Source: Streptomyces rapamycinicus NRRL 5491 (GTDB taxonomy: Bacteria > Actinomycetota > Actinomycetes > Streptomycetales > Streptomycetaceae). From it: 64,000 nucleotides of DNA. The translations under genes were made by a program, and so were the position numbers. Each line of letters starts with the position of its first letter. Positions within the stretch are counted from its first letter, which is position 1. The notes beneath the pieces were generated by a model. That model had not been told where the DNA came from. It saw only the letters and a list, made by a program, of their open reading frames with translations, and did no database searches. Positions 24,050-32,710 of the stretch are shown in pieces. The DNA is taken from NCBI RefSeq assembly GCF_024298965.1, contig NZ_CP085193.1, positions 1,488,001 to 1,552,000 on the forward strand. Direction: 5' to 3'.

Positions 24050-26815
24050 TCAGCGGGCCTTGGCGGTCGCGGGGACGGTGCGGGTGGCGGTGTTCCAGCC
24101 CGAGATCCGCACCGAGGGAGCCGAACCGCCCAGATCCGCCGTGCGATAGGTGGCGCTGAGCGTCACCGACTCACCCGGCCACAGGCTCACCTCGTTGTCC
24201 GACCAGCGAACGGGCAGGACCGGCTTGCCCGAGCCGTTCACCAGATGGGCGTCCACGAGCAGTGCCGGTGTGCGTCCGCTCCCGGTGTTGCGCAGGGTGA
24301 CGGTCGTGGTGGCGGTGGAGTCCGGTCCGCCGGTCGTGGTGGCGGTGGCGGACACCGGCGCCTCGGCCATGTCGTCGAGCCCGGTCAGATCCGCGTACGA
24401 GGTGGTGGGGGTGTAGTACCAGTCGGTGTTGTCCCAGTCGAGCACGTCCTTGTCGGTGGAGAGCCAGTACACATTGCGGCTGACCTCCTTGCCCGCGCCA
24501 TCGGTGAGCTGGAGCTTGACCAGATACGCGCCGGACAGCCCGCTCACATCGGCCGGGACGGTGAGCGCGGTGGCCTTGCCACCGTCGCCCGGCACCCGGA
24601 GCCCGGTGGCGCTCTTGTCGAACTTCCGGGTGCCGTCGGGGGTGTAGAGGCTGACCCGGGCGGTGAGACCGGTGGCGGCGGTGTGCTCGCTGTTGACCAC
24701 GACCACCGAGCGGGAGTCGTAGGAGTACTGGATGTGCAGCGGCTCATTGGCCTTCTTGGCGCCGTAGTATGCCCCGCCCTGGTCCGAAAAGCGGTCGAAG
24801 AGCTGCCAGTGGAGCGAGGTCCAGCCGCTGTTGAGCATCCAGTGGACGACGCCGGTGGCGGGCCGGGAGGTGTCGGAGAAGTTGCGCGCGTACGCCTCGA
24901 ACTGGGCGCGCACCGCCTCGTACCGCGCCAGCCCGGCCTTGCGCACGTAGTCCGTCAGCCCGGTCGGCTTTCCGTAGCGGCCGATCAACGCGTTGTCGAA
25001 CAGCTTGAGGTCACCGAAGGTGGCAGACGGGGAACGGTGGTACTGCTTGGCCGACGGGTTCCGCCACAGGGTTTCCAGTTCGCTCGGGGACATCATGCGG
25101 CGGAGCGTGTCCAGGGTGGGGATGTCGGGTCCGGCGCTGGTCTCGGAGTTGAAGCCGGTGGCGCCGCCCTCGCGCTTGGCGTACCAGTAGTCCGGCGGCA
25201 CCCAGTCGTAGGGGCCGGTCATCTTCATGCCGGACTTCCCCAGTCGCGGTGAGGACTTGGCGGAGGCGGCGGGGATCACCGGGTTCGGCCAGTCGGCGGC
25301 CTCGAGGGCGTCCAGGTAGTTCTTCTCGATGGTGGCGTCGGGCGCGAAGTCGCTGCCGATGAGGAAGGAGATGACGCTGGGGTGGTCGCGCAGCCGCGCG
25401 GCCTCGGCGGCCATCGAATCCTTGGCGACCGGGTAGTCGGCCGGGGTCCACTTCTCCCCCGTCTCATCGCCGTTGACCTGGCCCTCCCACTTGTCACAGC
25501 ACTCCCAGCCGGGGAGGGTCAGGATGCCGTAGCGGTCGGCGAGGTCGAAGAACTCGTCCGGCTCGACATGGCCTTCGAGGCGGACGGTGTTCAGCCCCAG
25601 GTCGAGGGTGTACTTCAGCCGGTCCTCCACCGAGCGGGCGTCCCAGCGCAGAAACACATCGGGGGACCAGCCGCCCGCCTTGATCAGCAGCGGGCGCCCG
25701 TTGATGCGGTACTGGCGGGCACCGTCGGCGTTGAGCGGCGCCTTGACATCGCGGATGCCGAAGCTGTGGTGGGCGGTGTCGGAGGGGGTGCCCGAGACGG
25801 TGGCGGTGAGGTCGAGGTCGTACAGCGGCTGGTCGCCCATCCCGGCGGGCCACCACACCTTGGGCCGGTCCAGGCGCAGTTGGGGGAAGTCGGCGGGGGT
25901 GAAGGTGACGGCCTTGGACTCGTGCGGGGCGAGCGAAACCGCGCGGCTGACGGCCGCGGGGCCGGCCGTGCCGGAGACCGTGGCGGTGACCGCCGAGGCG
26001 GAGTCGTTGCGGACCCGCGCCTTGACGGTGAGCTCGGCGGAGGCGAGCGATTCGGTGTCCAGCCGGGTCGTCACATGTGCGTCGCGCAGGGCCACCGGGC
26101 CGCCGCGGCGGACCAGCACATCGCGGACGATGCCCATGTTCTCGTCGGGCGGGGGCTGCAGCCAGTCGATCCAGCCCATCGTGAGGTTCTTGCGCGGATC
26201 GTTGGGCTGGACGCGGAACGCCACCGTATTGGTCCCCGCCCTGACCAGGTCGGTGACGTCCAGCTCATGCTGGGTGTACGCACCGGCGATCCGGTCCTTG
26301 GTGGCCACCTGGACGCCGTTGACGTACACATCGGCGGCGGACACCACACCGCTGACGTCCAGATAGGTGCGGCGGGAGGGGTCGGCCACGGTGAAGTCGC
26401 CGCGGTACCACCAGGGGACGGCGAAGTCGGCCGCGGGAATCTTGTCGAGGTTGGTCGAGTAGAACGGATCCGGGTACGCACCGGCCGCGAGCAGCCCGGC
26501 GAGCACCGTCGACCGGGGCCCCACCGAGTGCCAGCCGGACGCGGGGTAGCCGGGGGTGGAGATGGCCGCGGGGGTGTCGGACACCTTGGCCGAGGACTGC
26601 GTGGCGAAACCCGCGAGCGGGGTCGCGGTGCCGGGAGCCGCGCCCACCCGGGTCACCGGGGTCGGACCGCCCGCCACCGGTCCGCTGCGCGGGGGCGCGG
26701 CGCCGGTGGTGAGGGAGACGGTGAGGAGCAGGCCGCCGACCGCGAGCGAGGCGGTCAGAACGCGCCGGACGCGGGCTCGCGCCCGCCGCCGGAATGGTGC
26801 CGGACGGAGGACCAC
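24050..26815 (-). CDS. csxA: Secreted exo-beta-D-glucosaminidase (GH2, CsxA-like)
   Basis: This 921-residue secreted glycoside hydrolase family 2 enzyme releases glucosamine from the non-reducing end of chitosan oligomers. A signal sequence (RRRARARVRRVL, then a hydrophobic core) covers about 1-40. Next come GH2 sugar-binding, Ig-like and TIM-barrel domains, with C-terminal beta domains to 921. The CsxA-specific acid is Asp489 in IGSDFAPD, where other GH2 enzymes have Asn-Glu. The nucleophile is Glu558 in NSETSAGPDIP. The frame extends to GTG 26842, but GTG 26815 has AGGGAG and is chosen. A vegetative promoter and a chitosanase-type palindrome lie upstream, so chitosan-responsive repression is likely. 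Confidence 0.92.
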   Translation of the reverse strand: MVLRPAPFRRRARARVRRVLTASLAVGGLLLTVSLTTGAAPPRSGPVAGGPTPVTRVGAAPGTATPLAGFATQSSAKVSDTPAAISTPGYPASGWHSVGPRSTVLAGLLAAGAYPDPFYSTNLDKIPAADFAVPWWYRGDFTVADPSRRTYLDVSGVVSAADVYVNGVQVATKDRIAGAYTQHELDVTDLVRAGTNTVAFRVQPNDPRKNLTMGWIDWLQPPPDENMGIVRDVLVRRGGPVALRDAHVTTRLDTESLASAELTVKARVRNDSASAVTATVSGTAGPAAVSRAVSLAPHESKAVTFTPADFPQLRLDRPKVWWPAGMGDQPLYDLDLTATVSGTPSDTAHHSFGIRDVKAPLNADGARQYRINGRPLLIKAGGWSPDVFLRWDARSVEDRLKYTLDLGLNTVRLEGHVEPDEFFDLADRYGILTLPGWECCDKWEGQVNGDETGEKWTPADYPVAKDSMAAEAARLRDHPSVISFLIGSDFAPDATIEKNYLDALEAADWPNPVIPAASAKSSPRLGKSGMKMTGPYDWVPPDYWYAKREGGATGFNSETSAGPDIPTLDTLRRMMSPSELETLWRNPSAKQYHRSPSATFGDLKLFDNALIGRYGKPTGLTDYVRKAGLARYEAVRAQFEAYARNFSDTSRPATGVVHWMLNSGWTSLHWQLFDRFSDQGGAYYGAKKANEPLHIQYSYDSRSVVVVNSEHTAATGLTARVSLYTPDGTRKFDKSATGLRVPGDGGKATALTVPADVSGLSGAYLVKLQLTDGAGKEVSRNVYWLSTDKDVLDWDNTDWYYTPTTSYADLTGLDDMAEAPVSATATTTGGPDSTATTTVTLRNTGSGRTPALLVDAHLVNGSGKPVLPVRWSDNEVSLWPGESVTLSATYRTADLGGSAPSVRISGWNTATRTVPATAKAR

Positions 26816-26846
26816 GGATGTCTCCCTGAGGGCAGGCAGCACATTG

Positions 26847-26865
26847 GTTAAGTAGGTTTCCTAAC
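26847..26865. promoter_or_regulatory. CsnR-type operator before GH2 gene
   Basis: On the minus strand it reads GTTAGGAAA-CC-TACTTAAC, an imperfect palindrome. It matches the box before the GH75 chitosanase gene (52514) over its left nine bases. It lies 10 bp after the -10 box, at the transcription start. The Streptomyces ROK regulator CsnR is known to bind a palindrome at chitosanase genes. Confidence 0.65.
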
Positions 26866-26874
26866 AACCAACGG

Positions 26875-26903
26875 ACCGTAGAGAGCTGAGCGAGCCATGT
26901 CAA
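26875..26903 (-). promoter_or_regulatory. Promoter of exo-glucosaminidase gene
   Basis: On the minus strand: TTGACA (26903-26898), 17-bp spacer, TACGGT (26880-26875). This is a near-consensus vegetative promoter. Confidence 0.75.
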
Positions 26904-27152
26904 CCAGCCCCGCCGAGAATGCCCTTCCGGCGGATAGCCCGAGTGAGGCCGGAGCCACGGGCACGCGCGGTCACGCGCGGGGCGGTCAGCCCAGGACAGG
27001 CGCGGCGCACGCGCGGGGCGGTCGGCCTGGCCAGGCGCGGCGGCGCGGCCGGGCGGGGCCAGGACACGCGCGGCACCGACGGCGCGGCCAGGCACGGAGC
27101 AGCCGACACGGCGCGGCCAAGCGCGGCACGGTCGTCGCAGCCAGGCGCGGCA
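26904..27152. other. Gene-free, GC-rich low-complexity stretch
   Basis: This roughly 250-bp interval lies between the GH2 promoter and the hairpin after the eRF1-like gene. It is a patchwork of degenerate GCGCGGC and CACGCGCGGGGCGGTC repeats. Frames through it encode only Arg/Gly/Ala low complexity, and no ribosome site or protein family is seen. Confidence 0.6.
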
Positions 27153-27190
27153 CGGTCAGGCGCGGAGCGCTGGCGCTCCGCGCCTGACCG
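27153..27190 (-). terminator. Terminator of eRF1-like gene
   Basis: A perfect 17-bp stem (27153-27169/27174-27190) with a 4-nt loop lies 40 bp past the stop of the minus-strand gene. Confidence 0.8.
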
Positions 27191-27192
27191 CC

Positions 27193-27246
27193 GTGCCCTC
27201 GTTCAGACGTGCCAGCGCAGTGCCATCGTTCAGGCGTGCCAGCGCA
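27193..27246. repeat. 27-bp tandem duplication of a gene 3' end
   Basis: Two copies (27193-27219 and 27220-27246) differ at two positions. The second contains the last codons and stop of the eRF1-like gene, so the stop codon and preceding codons are repeated in the untranslated tail. Confidence 0.8.
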
Positions 27247-28384
27247 GCACCGCACCCAGGCCTCCGGCCGGTCCCCGGAGTCCCTCGGGTACCACCAGCA
27301 CCTCGGTGTCGGCCACCGTCGCGGACCGCATCAGCGCGTCGTCCGCGCGGGCGGGCTCGGGTGCTCTGACGCCCATGGCGCGCGCCTGGGAGCGCTGCAC
27401 GGCCACCTGATCGGCGTCCGGCCCGATCCACACCTCGTGGCGCATATCGCCCCCCGCGTGCCCCAGCAGCAGCGTGGCCGCCTGGTGGCGGCGCATGGCC
27501 TCCACCACCGCCGGTACGCCCTCCGCCGCCCCGCTGCTCGGCGGCCCGGTGCCGTCGTGGCCGGCCAGGGCCGGTCCGCCGGGGCGGCCGCGCCCGGCGC
27601 GGAAGAGGTCGAGGACCGTCTCCAGATGGGCGCGGGCGTACTCCGCCCGGGCGTGGTCGATCTCCGCGTTCAGCTGCTCGGAGCAGCCGGCGGCCCTGCT
27701 GCCGTGGCGGGTCTCCTCCGTCTTGGCCCGCAGCGGCTCGGGCAGCCGGTCGCGTACGGCCCGGCGCTCGCGCGGATCGCCGGACAGGATCAGCAGGTCG
27801 GCGTCGGTGTCCGTCCACTGCCGCATCAGCTCGTCGGCCACGCGGTCGGCGGTCTGCTCCCAGCTGTTCCCGACCCGGTTGCGGTAGTGCCACTCGAAGC
27901 GGTCGGCGGGCACCGACCGATGGCCCCGGCCATGCGCTCTTCGGCCCCCGGCGCGCCCCGCCGGGCGGGCGCCGGTGTCGTCCCGCAGTTCCAGATCGGC
28001 CCCCGCCTGGTCGACGAAGGCCACCAGACAGGCCGGCCACTCACCGCGGAACGCGGCCAGCGGCGCCACTCGCGGCAGCATCGACCAGGACGTCACCACG
28101 TCGATCGGGGACGTGGCCAGCGGCAGGTCGAGCACCACTTCGCCGTCCGCGGCGAACAGCGCCCGCCCCGCGGACACCCTGGCCCATTGCTCACCGGCCA
28201 GCCGCTCGATCACCGCGTCACAGGTGGCGCGGTCGGCGCCCTGGCCGGTCAGCTGATCCGCCACGAACCGCTCCCGCAGCCTGCGCCGCCTGGGCGCGTC
28301 CTCCGTGCTGCGGGAAGTGTCCATGTACACGCCCGCCCATGGACCGGGGCGATCGAACAACGGCTTCAGGAATCCAACGTCCAT
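27230..28384 (-). CDS. Rv2629/baeRF2-type eRF1-like protein
   Basis: This is a 384-residue protein of the actinobacterial family that resembles eukaryotic release factor 1 and Vms1 (baeRF2/Rv2629). It starts MDVGFLKPLFDRPGPWAGVY. It has an acidic central domain (RFEWHYRNRVGNSWEQTADR) and a C-terminal L7Ae-like domain that ends VVPEGLRGPAGGLGAVLRW. Relatives are tied to dormancy and hypoxia in mycobacteria and may act on stalled ribosomes or peptidyl-tRNA; the activity is not proven. GGGGGAGG fixes the ATG against a longer upstream frame. The gene is divergent from polX and followed by a 17-bp hairpin; its 3' end is tandemly duplicated. Confidence 0.85.
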   Translation of the reverse strand: MDVGFLKPLFDRPGPWAGVYMDTSRSTEDAPRRRRLRERFVADQLTGQGADRATCDAVIERLAGEQWARVSAGRALFAADGEVVLDLPLATSPIDVVTSWSMLPRVAPLAAFRGEWPACLVAFVDQAGADLELRDDTGARPAGRAGGRRAHGRGHRSVPADRFEWHYRNRVGNSWEQTADRVADELMRQWTDTDADLLILSGDPRERRAVRDRLPEPLRAKTEETRHGSRAAGCSEQLNAEIDHARAEYARAHLETVLDLFRAGRGRPGGPALAGHDGTGPPSSGAAEGVPAVVEAMRRHQAATLLLGHAGGDMRHEVWIGPDADQVAVQRSQARAMGVRAPEPARADDALMRSATVADTEVLVVPEGLRGPAGGLGAVLRWHA

Positions 28385-28502
28385 GACCTCCCCCAAACCC
28401 GGGGAAACATACGGAAGAAACCGGTCGACCCGACTCGCGCGGATCGCCGTTTCGCTCCTGACACCAGCATCCCTCCACCTCACCGGGATCGCCAGAGCCG
28501 AC

Positions 28503-28508
28503 TAAAAT
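28503..28508 (+). promoter_or_regulatory. -10 box for leaderless polX transcript
   Basis: TAAAAT lies exactly seven bases before the polX ATG and no Shine-Dalgarno is present, so the transcript probably starts at the ATG. The -35 region is not consensus. Confidence 0.5.
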
Positions 28509-28515
28509 CGCTCTC

Positions 28516-30261
28516 ATGGCTCGCTCCAACGAGGAGGTCGAAGCCCTCCTGCGCGAATACGCCGATCTGCTCCTGATCACGGGCGGGGACGCGTTCCGGG
28601 CGCGTGCGTACGAGAAGGCCGCCCGGGCGATCGGCGGCCACGCGGCCGACATCTCGCAGTTCGACGCGAAGGCGCTGCGGGACATCCCCAATGTGGGCCG
28701 GTCGATCGCCGACAAGGTGGTCGAGTATCTGCACACCGGGACCATGCCCGCCGTCGAGGAGGCGCGCGCCGCCATCCCGGCCGGGGTGCGGGAGCTGACC
28801 GCCATCCCGGCGCTCGGGCCGAAGAAGGCCATGATCCTCTACGAGGAGCTGGAGATCTCCTCGATCGACCAGCTGGCCCAGGCCATCGAGGACCACCAGC
28901 TGCGCGACCTCAAGGGCTTCGGGCCAAAGTCCGAGGAGAACATCCTGCACGGCATCGGGCTGATGCGTGCCGCGGGCAACCGCATCCCGCTCGACGAGGC
29001 CATGGACGTGGCCGATGACATCGTCTCCGCCCTGTCCAAGGTGCCCGGCTGCCGGCGGTGTGCGTACGCCGGGTCGCTGCGCCGGATGAGGGAGACCGTG
29101 GGCGATGTGGACATCCTGGTGGCGGCGGAGGAATCCTGCCCGTTCATGGAGGCGTTCACCCGGCTGCCGCTCACCTCCGAGGTGATCGCCCACGGCCAGA
29201 AGAAGACCTCGATCCGCACCACGAAGGGGCTCCAGGTGGATCTGCGAGTACTGCCGCTGGACTCCTGGGGCGCGGGACTGCTCTACTTCACCGGCTCCAA
29301 GGCGCACAACATCCGCATCCGCGCGATCGCGGTGCGCCATGGCCTCAAGCTCTCCGAGTACGGCCTCTTCGAGACCAAGAGCGGCAAGACCATCGCCTCA
29401 CGGAGCGAGGAGGACGTCTACGCCCGGCTCGGCATGGACTGGATCCCGCCGGCGCTGCGCGAGGACCGGGGCGAGGTCAAGGCGGCCCTCGAAGGCCAAC
29501 TCCCCCGGCTGGTCGAGGAGTCCGACCTCCGGGGCGATCTGCACACCCACACCAACCTCACCGACGGGCTGGAACCGCTGGCGGACATGATCGCCAAGGC
29601 GGAGCGGCGCGGCTACGCGTACTACGCCATCACCGATCACGCGCCCAAGCTGTACATGCAGCAGATGACCGAGGAGAAGATGCTGGCCCAGCGGGAGCGG
29701 GTGCGCGCACTCGACCGGGGGCGCGGCCGTGGGGACACCCGGCTGCTGCACGGTGTGGAGCTGAACATCGACGTCGACGGTGACGTGGACTGGCCGCCCG
29801 AGTTCCTCGAGGACTTCGATCTGTGCGTGGCCTCGGTGCACACCCAGTTCGGCCTGGACCGCAAGGCCATGACCCGGCGGCTGGTGAGGGCCTGCGAGAA
29901 CCCGCATGTGCATATCATCGGCCATCCGACCACCCGGCTGATCGGCAAACGGCCCGGTATCGACGCCGACTTGGACGAGGTGTTCGCCGCCTGCGCCCGT
30001 ACCGGCACCGCGCTGGAGATCAACGCACATCCGGACCGGCTCGATCTGTCGGACGAGAACATCCTGCGGGCCAAGTCGCACGGGGTGATGTTCGCCCTGG
30101 ACAGCGACGCCCACTCGACCCGGGATCTGGACAATATGCGGTACGGGGTGGGCATGGCCCAGCGGGGCTGGCTGACCCCGGACGATGTCATCAACACCTG
30201 GTCGCTCACCCGGCTGCGGCGTTTCCTGCGCAAGGACACGGGGCACCAGCCCCCAACATGA
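28516..30261 (+). CDS. polX: DNA polymerase X with PHP exonuclease domain (PolX)
   Basis: This 581-residue repair polymerase fills short gaps and has 3'-5' exonuclease activity. It has an N-terminal 8-kDa domain, helix-hairpin-helix motifs (LRDIPNVGRSIADKV; IPALGPKKAMILYEEL), and a polymerase X palm with Gly186-Ser187 and Asp197-Val-Asp199. A C-terminal PHP domain carries metal ligands in DLHTHTNLTDG (Asp341, His343, His345), ITDHAPK, HGVEL, and DSDAHST at the end. There is no ribosome site, and TAAAAT seven bases upstream suggests a leaderless mRNA. The stop overlaps the start of the uracil-DNA glycosylase gene (ATGA), so the two form a base-excision repair operon. Confidence 0.95.
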   Translation: MARSNEEVEALLREYADLLLITGGDAFRARAYEKAARAIGGHAADISQFDAKALRDIPNVGRSIADKVVEYLHTGTMPAVEEARAAIPAGVRELTAIPALGPKKAMILYEELEISSIDQLAQAIEDHQLRDLKGFGPKSEENILHGIGLMRAAGNRIPLDEAMDVADDIVSALSKVPGCRRCAYAGSLRRMRETVGDVDILVAAEESCPFMEAFTRLPLTSEVIAHGQKKTSIRTTKGLQVDLRVLPLDSWGAGLLYFTGSKAHNIRIRAIAVRHGLKLSEYGLFETKSGKTIASRSEEDVYARLGMDWIPPALREDRGEVKAALEGQLPRLVEESDLRGDLHTHTNLTDGLEPLADMIAKAERRGYAYYAITDHAPKLYMQQMTEEKMLAQRERVRALDRGRGRGDTRLLHGVELNIDVDGDVDWPPEFLEDFDLCVASVHTQFGLDRKAMTRRLVRACENPHVHIIGHPTTRLIGKRPGIDADLDEVFAACARTGTALEINAHPDRLDLSDENILRAKSHGVMFALDSDAHSTRDLDNMRYGVGMAQRGWLTPDDVINTWSLTRLRRFLRKDTGHQPPT

Positions 30262-31022
30262 CCACTTCCGGATCCGACCGCTCCTACCCCGCCCGTCAGG
30301 CCCCCGGCGCCGAAACCCTCGCCGAGCTGGACGCACGGGTCGTCGACTGCCGTGCCTGCCCCCGGCTGGTCCAGTGGCGGGAGGAGGCCGCCCGCACCAA
30401 GCGCCGGGCCTACGCCGACTGGGAGTACTGGGGGCGACCGGTGCCCGGGTTCGGACCACCGGACGCCGGGGTGGCGATCGTGGGGCTCGCACCGGCCGCC
30501 CACGGTGGAAACCGCACGGGCCGGATGTTCACCGGCGACCGCGCCGGCGACTTCCTGTACGCGGCGCTGTACGACCTGGGGCTGGCCAGCCGGCCGACCG
30601 CCACCCACCGCGGCGACGGCCTGGAGCTGTACGGGGTCAGGATCACCTCGCCGGTGCACTGCGCCCCGCCCGCCAACCGGCCCACCCCCGAGGAGCGGGA
30701 CACCTGCCGCTCGTGGCTGGCCCGGGAGCTGCGGCTGCTGCGGCCGACGCTGCGGACCGCGGTGGTGCTCGGAGCGTTCGGCTGGCAGGCCGTGATGCCC
30801 GCCCTGGAGGCCGCCGGATGGACCGTGCCCCGGCCCCGGCCGGTATTCGGACACGGCGCGCGGGCCACACTGCGGGCGGCCGACGGCGGGCCGCCGCTCA
30901 CCCTCTTCGGCTGCTACCACGTGAGCCAGCAGAACACCTTCACCGGGCGGCTCACCCCGGCCATGCTGCGCGAGGTGCTCGGCGCGGCGGCGGGGGCGGC
31001 GGGGCTTCCGGTCTCCGGCTAG
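30258..31022 (+). CDS. Uracil-DNA glycosylase, family 5 (UDGb)
   Basis: This is a 254-residue iron-sulfur uracil-DNA glycosylase that removes uracil (and in this family some other deaminated bases) from DNA. [4Fe-4S] ligand cysteines appear as Cys31 and Cys34 (CRACPRL) with further cysteines in HCAPP and RDTCRSW. The family 5 motif GLAPAAHGGNRTGRMFTGDR lacks the polar catalytic residue of family 4, as expected for UDGb. The C-terminal loop is CYHVSQQNTFTGRLT. It is translationally coupled to polX, and the pair could process uracil lesions through gap filling in one pathway. Confidence 0.92.
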   Translation: MTTSGSDRSYPARQAPGAETLAELDARVVDCRACPRLVQWREEAARTKRRAYADWEYWGRPVPGFGPPDAGVAIVGLAPAAHGGNRTGRMFTGDRAGDFLYAALYDLGLASRPTATHRGDGLELYGVRITSPVHCAPPANRPTPEERDTCRSWLARELRLLRPTLRTAVVLGAFGWQAVMPALEAAGWTVPRPRPVFGHGARATLRAADGGPPLTLFGCYHVSQQNTFTGRLTPAMLREVLGAAAGAAGLPVSG

Positions 31023-31051
31023 GGCCGGGAGGGCAGTCGTGGAGAAGGGGA

Positions 31052-31087
31052 GGCCCCGGGCACTGGGGCAGGAGGGCGCCCGGGACC
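31052..31087. terminator. Hairpin between convergent UDG and protease genes
   Basis: A stem of ten positions with one mismatch (31052-31061/31078-31087) and a 16-nt loop lies in the 86-bp convergent gap. It is a plausible shared terminator. Confidence 0.5.
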
Positions 31088-31108
31088 TCGTTCATGGGGT
31101 GGGCCGGA

Positions 31109-32710
31109 TCAGTTGAGACCCTGGCCCGCGACGCTGCCGGTGTCACCGGCCCCGGCGGCCGCGCCCGCGTCACCGGCACCCGCGTTGCCCGCGCCTGCGT
31201 CATCGGCACCACCGGCCGCGTCACCGGCTCCGGCGTTGCCCGCGCCTGCGGCGTCACCGGCGCCGCCCGCCGCATCACCGGCACCACCGGCCGCATCACC
31301 GGCACCGCCCGCCGCGTCACCAGCACCACCAGCCGCGTCACCGGCGCCGCCGCCGTCCGCGCCGATGACCGCTCCGGTGGCCTCCAGCGCGGCGGTCACC
31401 GGCTGGAAGAACGTCTCGCCGCCCTGGGTGCAGTCGCCGCTGCCGCCGGACGTCAGCCCGACCGCCGCGTCCTCGGCGAACATCGCGCCACCGCTGTCGC
31501 CGGGCTCGGCGCACACATCGGTCTGGATGAGGCCGTTGACGATATCGCCGTTGCCGTAGTTCACCGTGGCGTTGAGGCCGGTGACCGTGCCGTCGGTGAC
31601 CCCGGTCGTGGAGCCGGAGCGCTGCACCTTCAGGCCTACGCTCGCCTCGACGGCGCGCCCGATCTCCTGGGTGTTGCCGTTCTGGAGGTCGACCGTGCTG
31701 GACGGCTGGGTGGTGGCGTCGTCGTACATCACTAGCGCGAAGTCGTTCTCGGGGAACTTGGAGTCCTGCACCGTGCCCACCTGCTGGGCCCCGGCCTCGT
31801 CCGAGGTCCAGGTCTGGGATTCGTTGCCGCAGTGGCCCGCGGTCAGGAAGCCCGGCGCGCCGTCGACGCTGACGTTGAAGCCGAGGGAACAGCGGGCGCC
31901 ACCGCCGAAGATGGCATCGCCGCCGTCGAGCCCACCGGCCGCGGCGTCCCCACCGCCCCCGGCGTCACCCGCACCACCAGCGGCATCACCGGCGCCACCA
32001 GCGGCATCGCCCGCACCACCCGCGGCGTCCCCGGCGCCACCCGCGCCGGCGTCATCCGCACCACCGGCGCCCGCGTCGCCCGCACCACCCGCCGTTCCGG
32101 CGGCGTCCCCGGCACCCGCGTCACCCGCGTCACCCGCCGCGTCCCCGGCGCCCGCGCCGCCGTTGTCGCCGGGCTGGGCCGCCTCCTCGCCGTCGAACTT
32201 CTTGAACTCACCCTGGCTGCGCTTGACGCTGACCGTGTCCGCCATCTGGCCCGTGGACTTGGTCAGCGTGTCCCACTTCGTACCGGTCACCGTCCGGTCG
32301 GCCGTCACCTGGACCTTGTTGGTGACCGGGTCGATCGACCAGGCGGTGCCGGGCACCGACGCGTCGCTGCTCAGCGTCTGGGTGGCGGCCTTCAGATCGG
32401 CCATGCTGTTCTGGACGACCTTCGCCACGGCGCCCTTGGCCCGCACGGACTCGGCGGAGTCCTCGTCCACCACGTTCATGACCAGCTGGCGGTTGCCGTT
32501 GTCGTAGTACCAGCCCGCGCCGTTGTCACCGAGGTCCGAGGCGAGACTCCTCGCGAGCTTCACCGCGGCCGGGGACGAGAAGGTCTTGGCGCCCGACGTC
32601 TCGTCCGGGTTCGCGTTCGCGTTGGGCAGCAGAATGGCGGCTGCCCCGAGCGCGGTGATGGCGGCTCCGGAAATGGCGAGGGTCCGCTTGTTCACACGTC
32701 GGTGGCTCAA
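31109..32710 (-). CDS. Secreted S1 (chymotrypsin-fold) serine protease with repeat linkers
   Basis: This 533-residue exported protease is related to streptogrisin/alpha-lytic types. TTG 32710 is chosen because GGAGG sits eight bases before it; GTG 32695 is an alternative. A signal peptide (KRTLAISG core, cut near ANA33) is followed by an inhibitory propeptide-like region to about 195. Next is a Gly/Ala/Asp-rich repeat linker (about 197-265). The catalytic domain has His293 (LTAGHCG), Asp323 (PENDFALVMY) and Ser406 (EPGDSGGAMF). A second GDAAGGA-type repeat tail of about 85 residues ends the protein. Family members usually have no such flanking repeats. Confidence 0.88.
   Translation of the reverse strand: MSHRRVNKRTLAISGAAITALGAAAILLPNANANPDETSGAKTFSSPAAVKLARSLASDLGDNGAGWYYDNGNRQLVMNVVDEDSAESVRAKGAVAKVVQNSMADLKAATQTLSSDASVPGTAWSIDPVTNKVQVTADRTVTGTKWDTLTKSTGQMADTVSVKRSQGEFKKFDGEEAAQPGDNGGAGAGDAAGDAGDAGAGDAAGTAGGAGDAGAGGADDAGAGGAGDAAGGAGDAAGGAGDAAGGAGDAGGGGDAAAGGLDGGDAIFGGGARCSLGFNVSVDGAPGFLTAGHCGNESQTWTSDEAGAQQVGTVQDSKFPENDFALVMYDDATTQPSSTVDLQNGNTQEIGRAVEASVGLKVQRSGSTTGVTDGTVTGLNATVNYGNGDIVNGLIQTDVCAEPGDSGGAMFAEDAAVGLTSGGSGDCTQGGETFFQPVTAALEATGAVIGADGGGAGDAAGGAGDAAGGAGDAAGGAGDAAGGAGDAAGAGNAGAGDAAGGADDAGAGNAGAGDAGAAAGAGDTGSVAGQGLN

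Noticed and set aside
26897..27187. A 96-residue plus-strand frame of Arg/Gly/Ala
   Set aside because: It is low complexity from GCGCGGC repeats, starts inside the -35 region of the GH2 promoter, and has no ribosome site.
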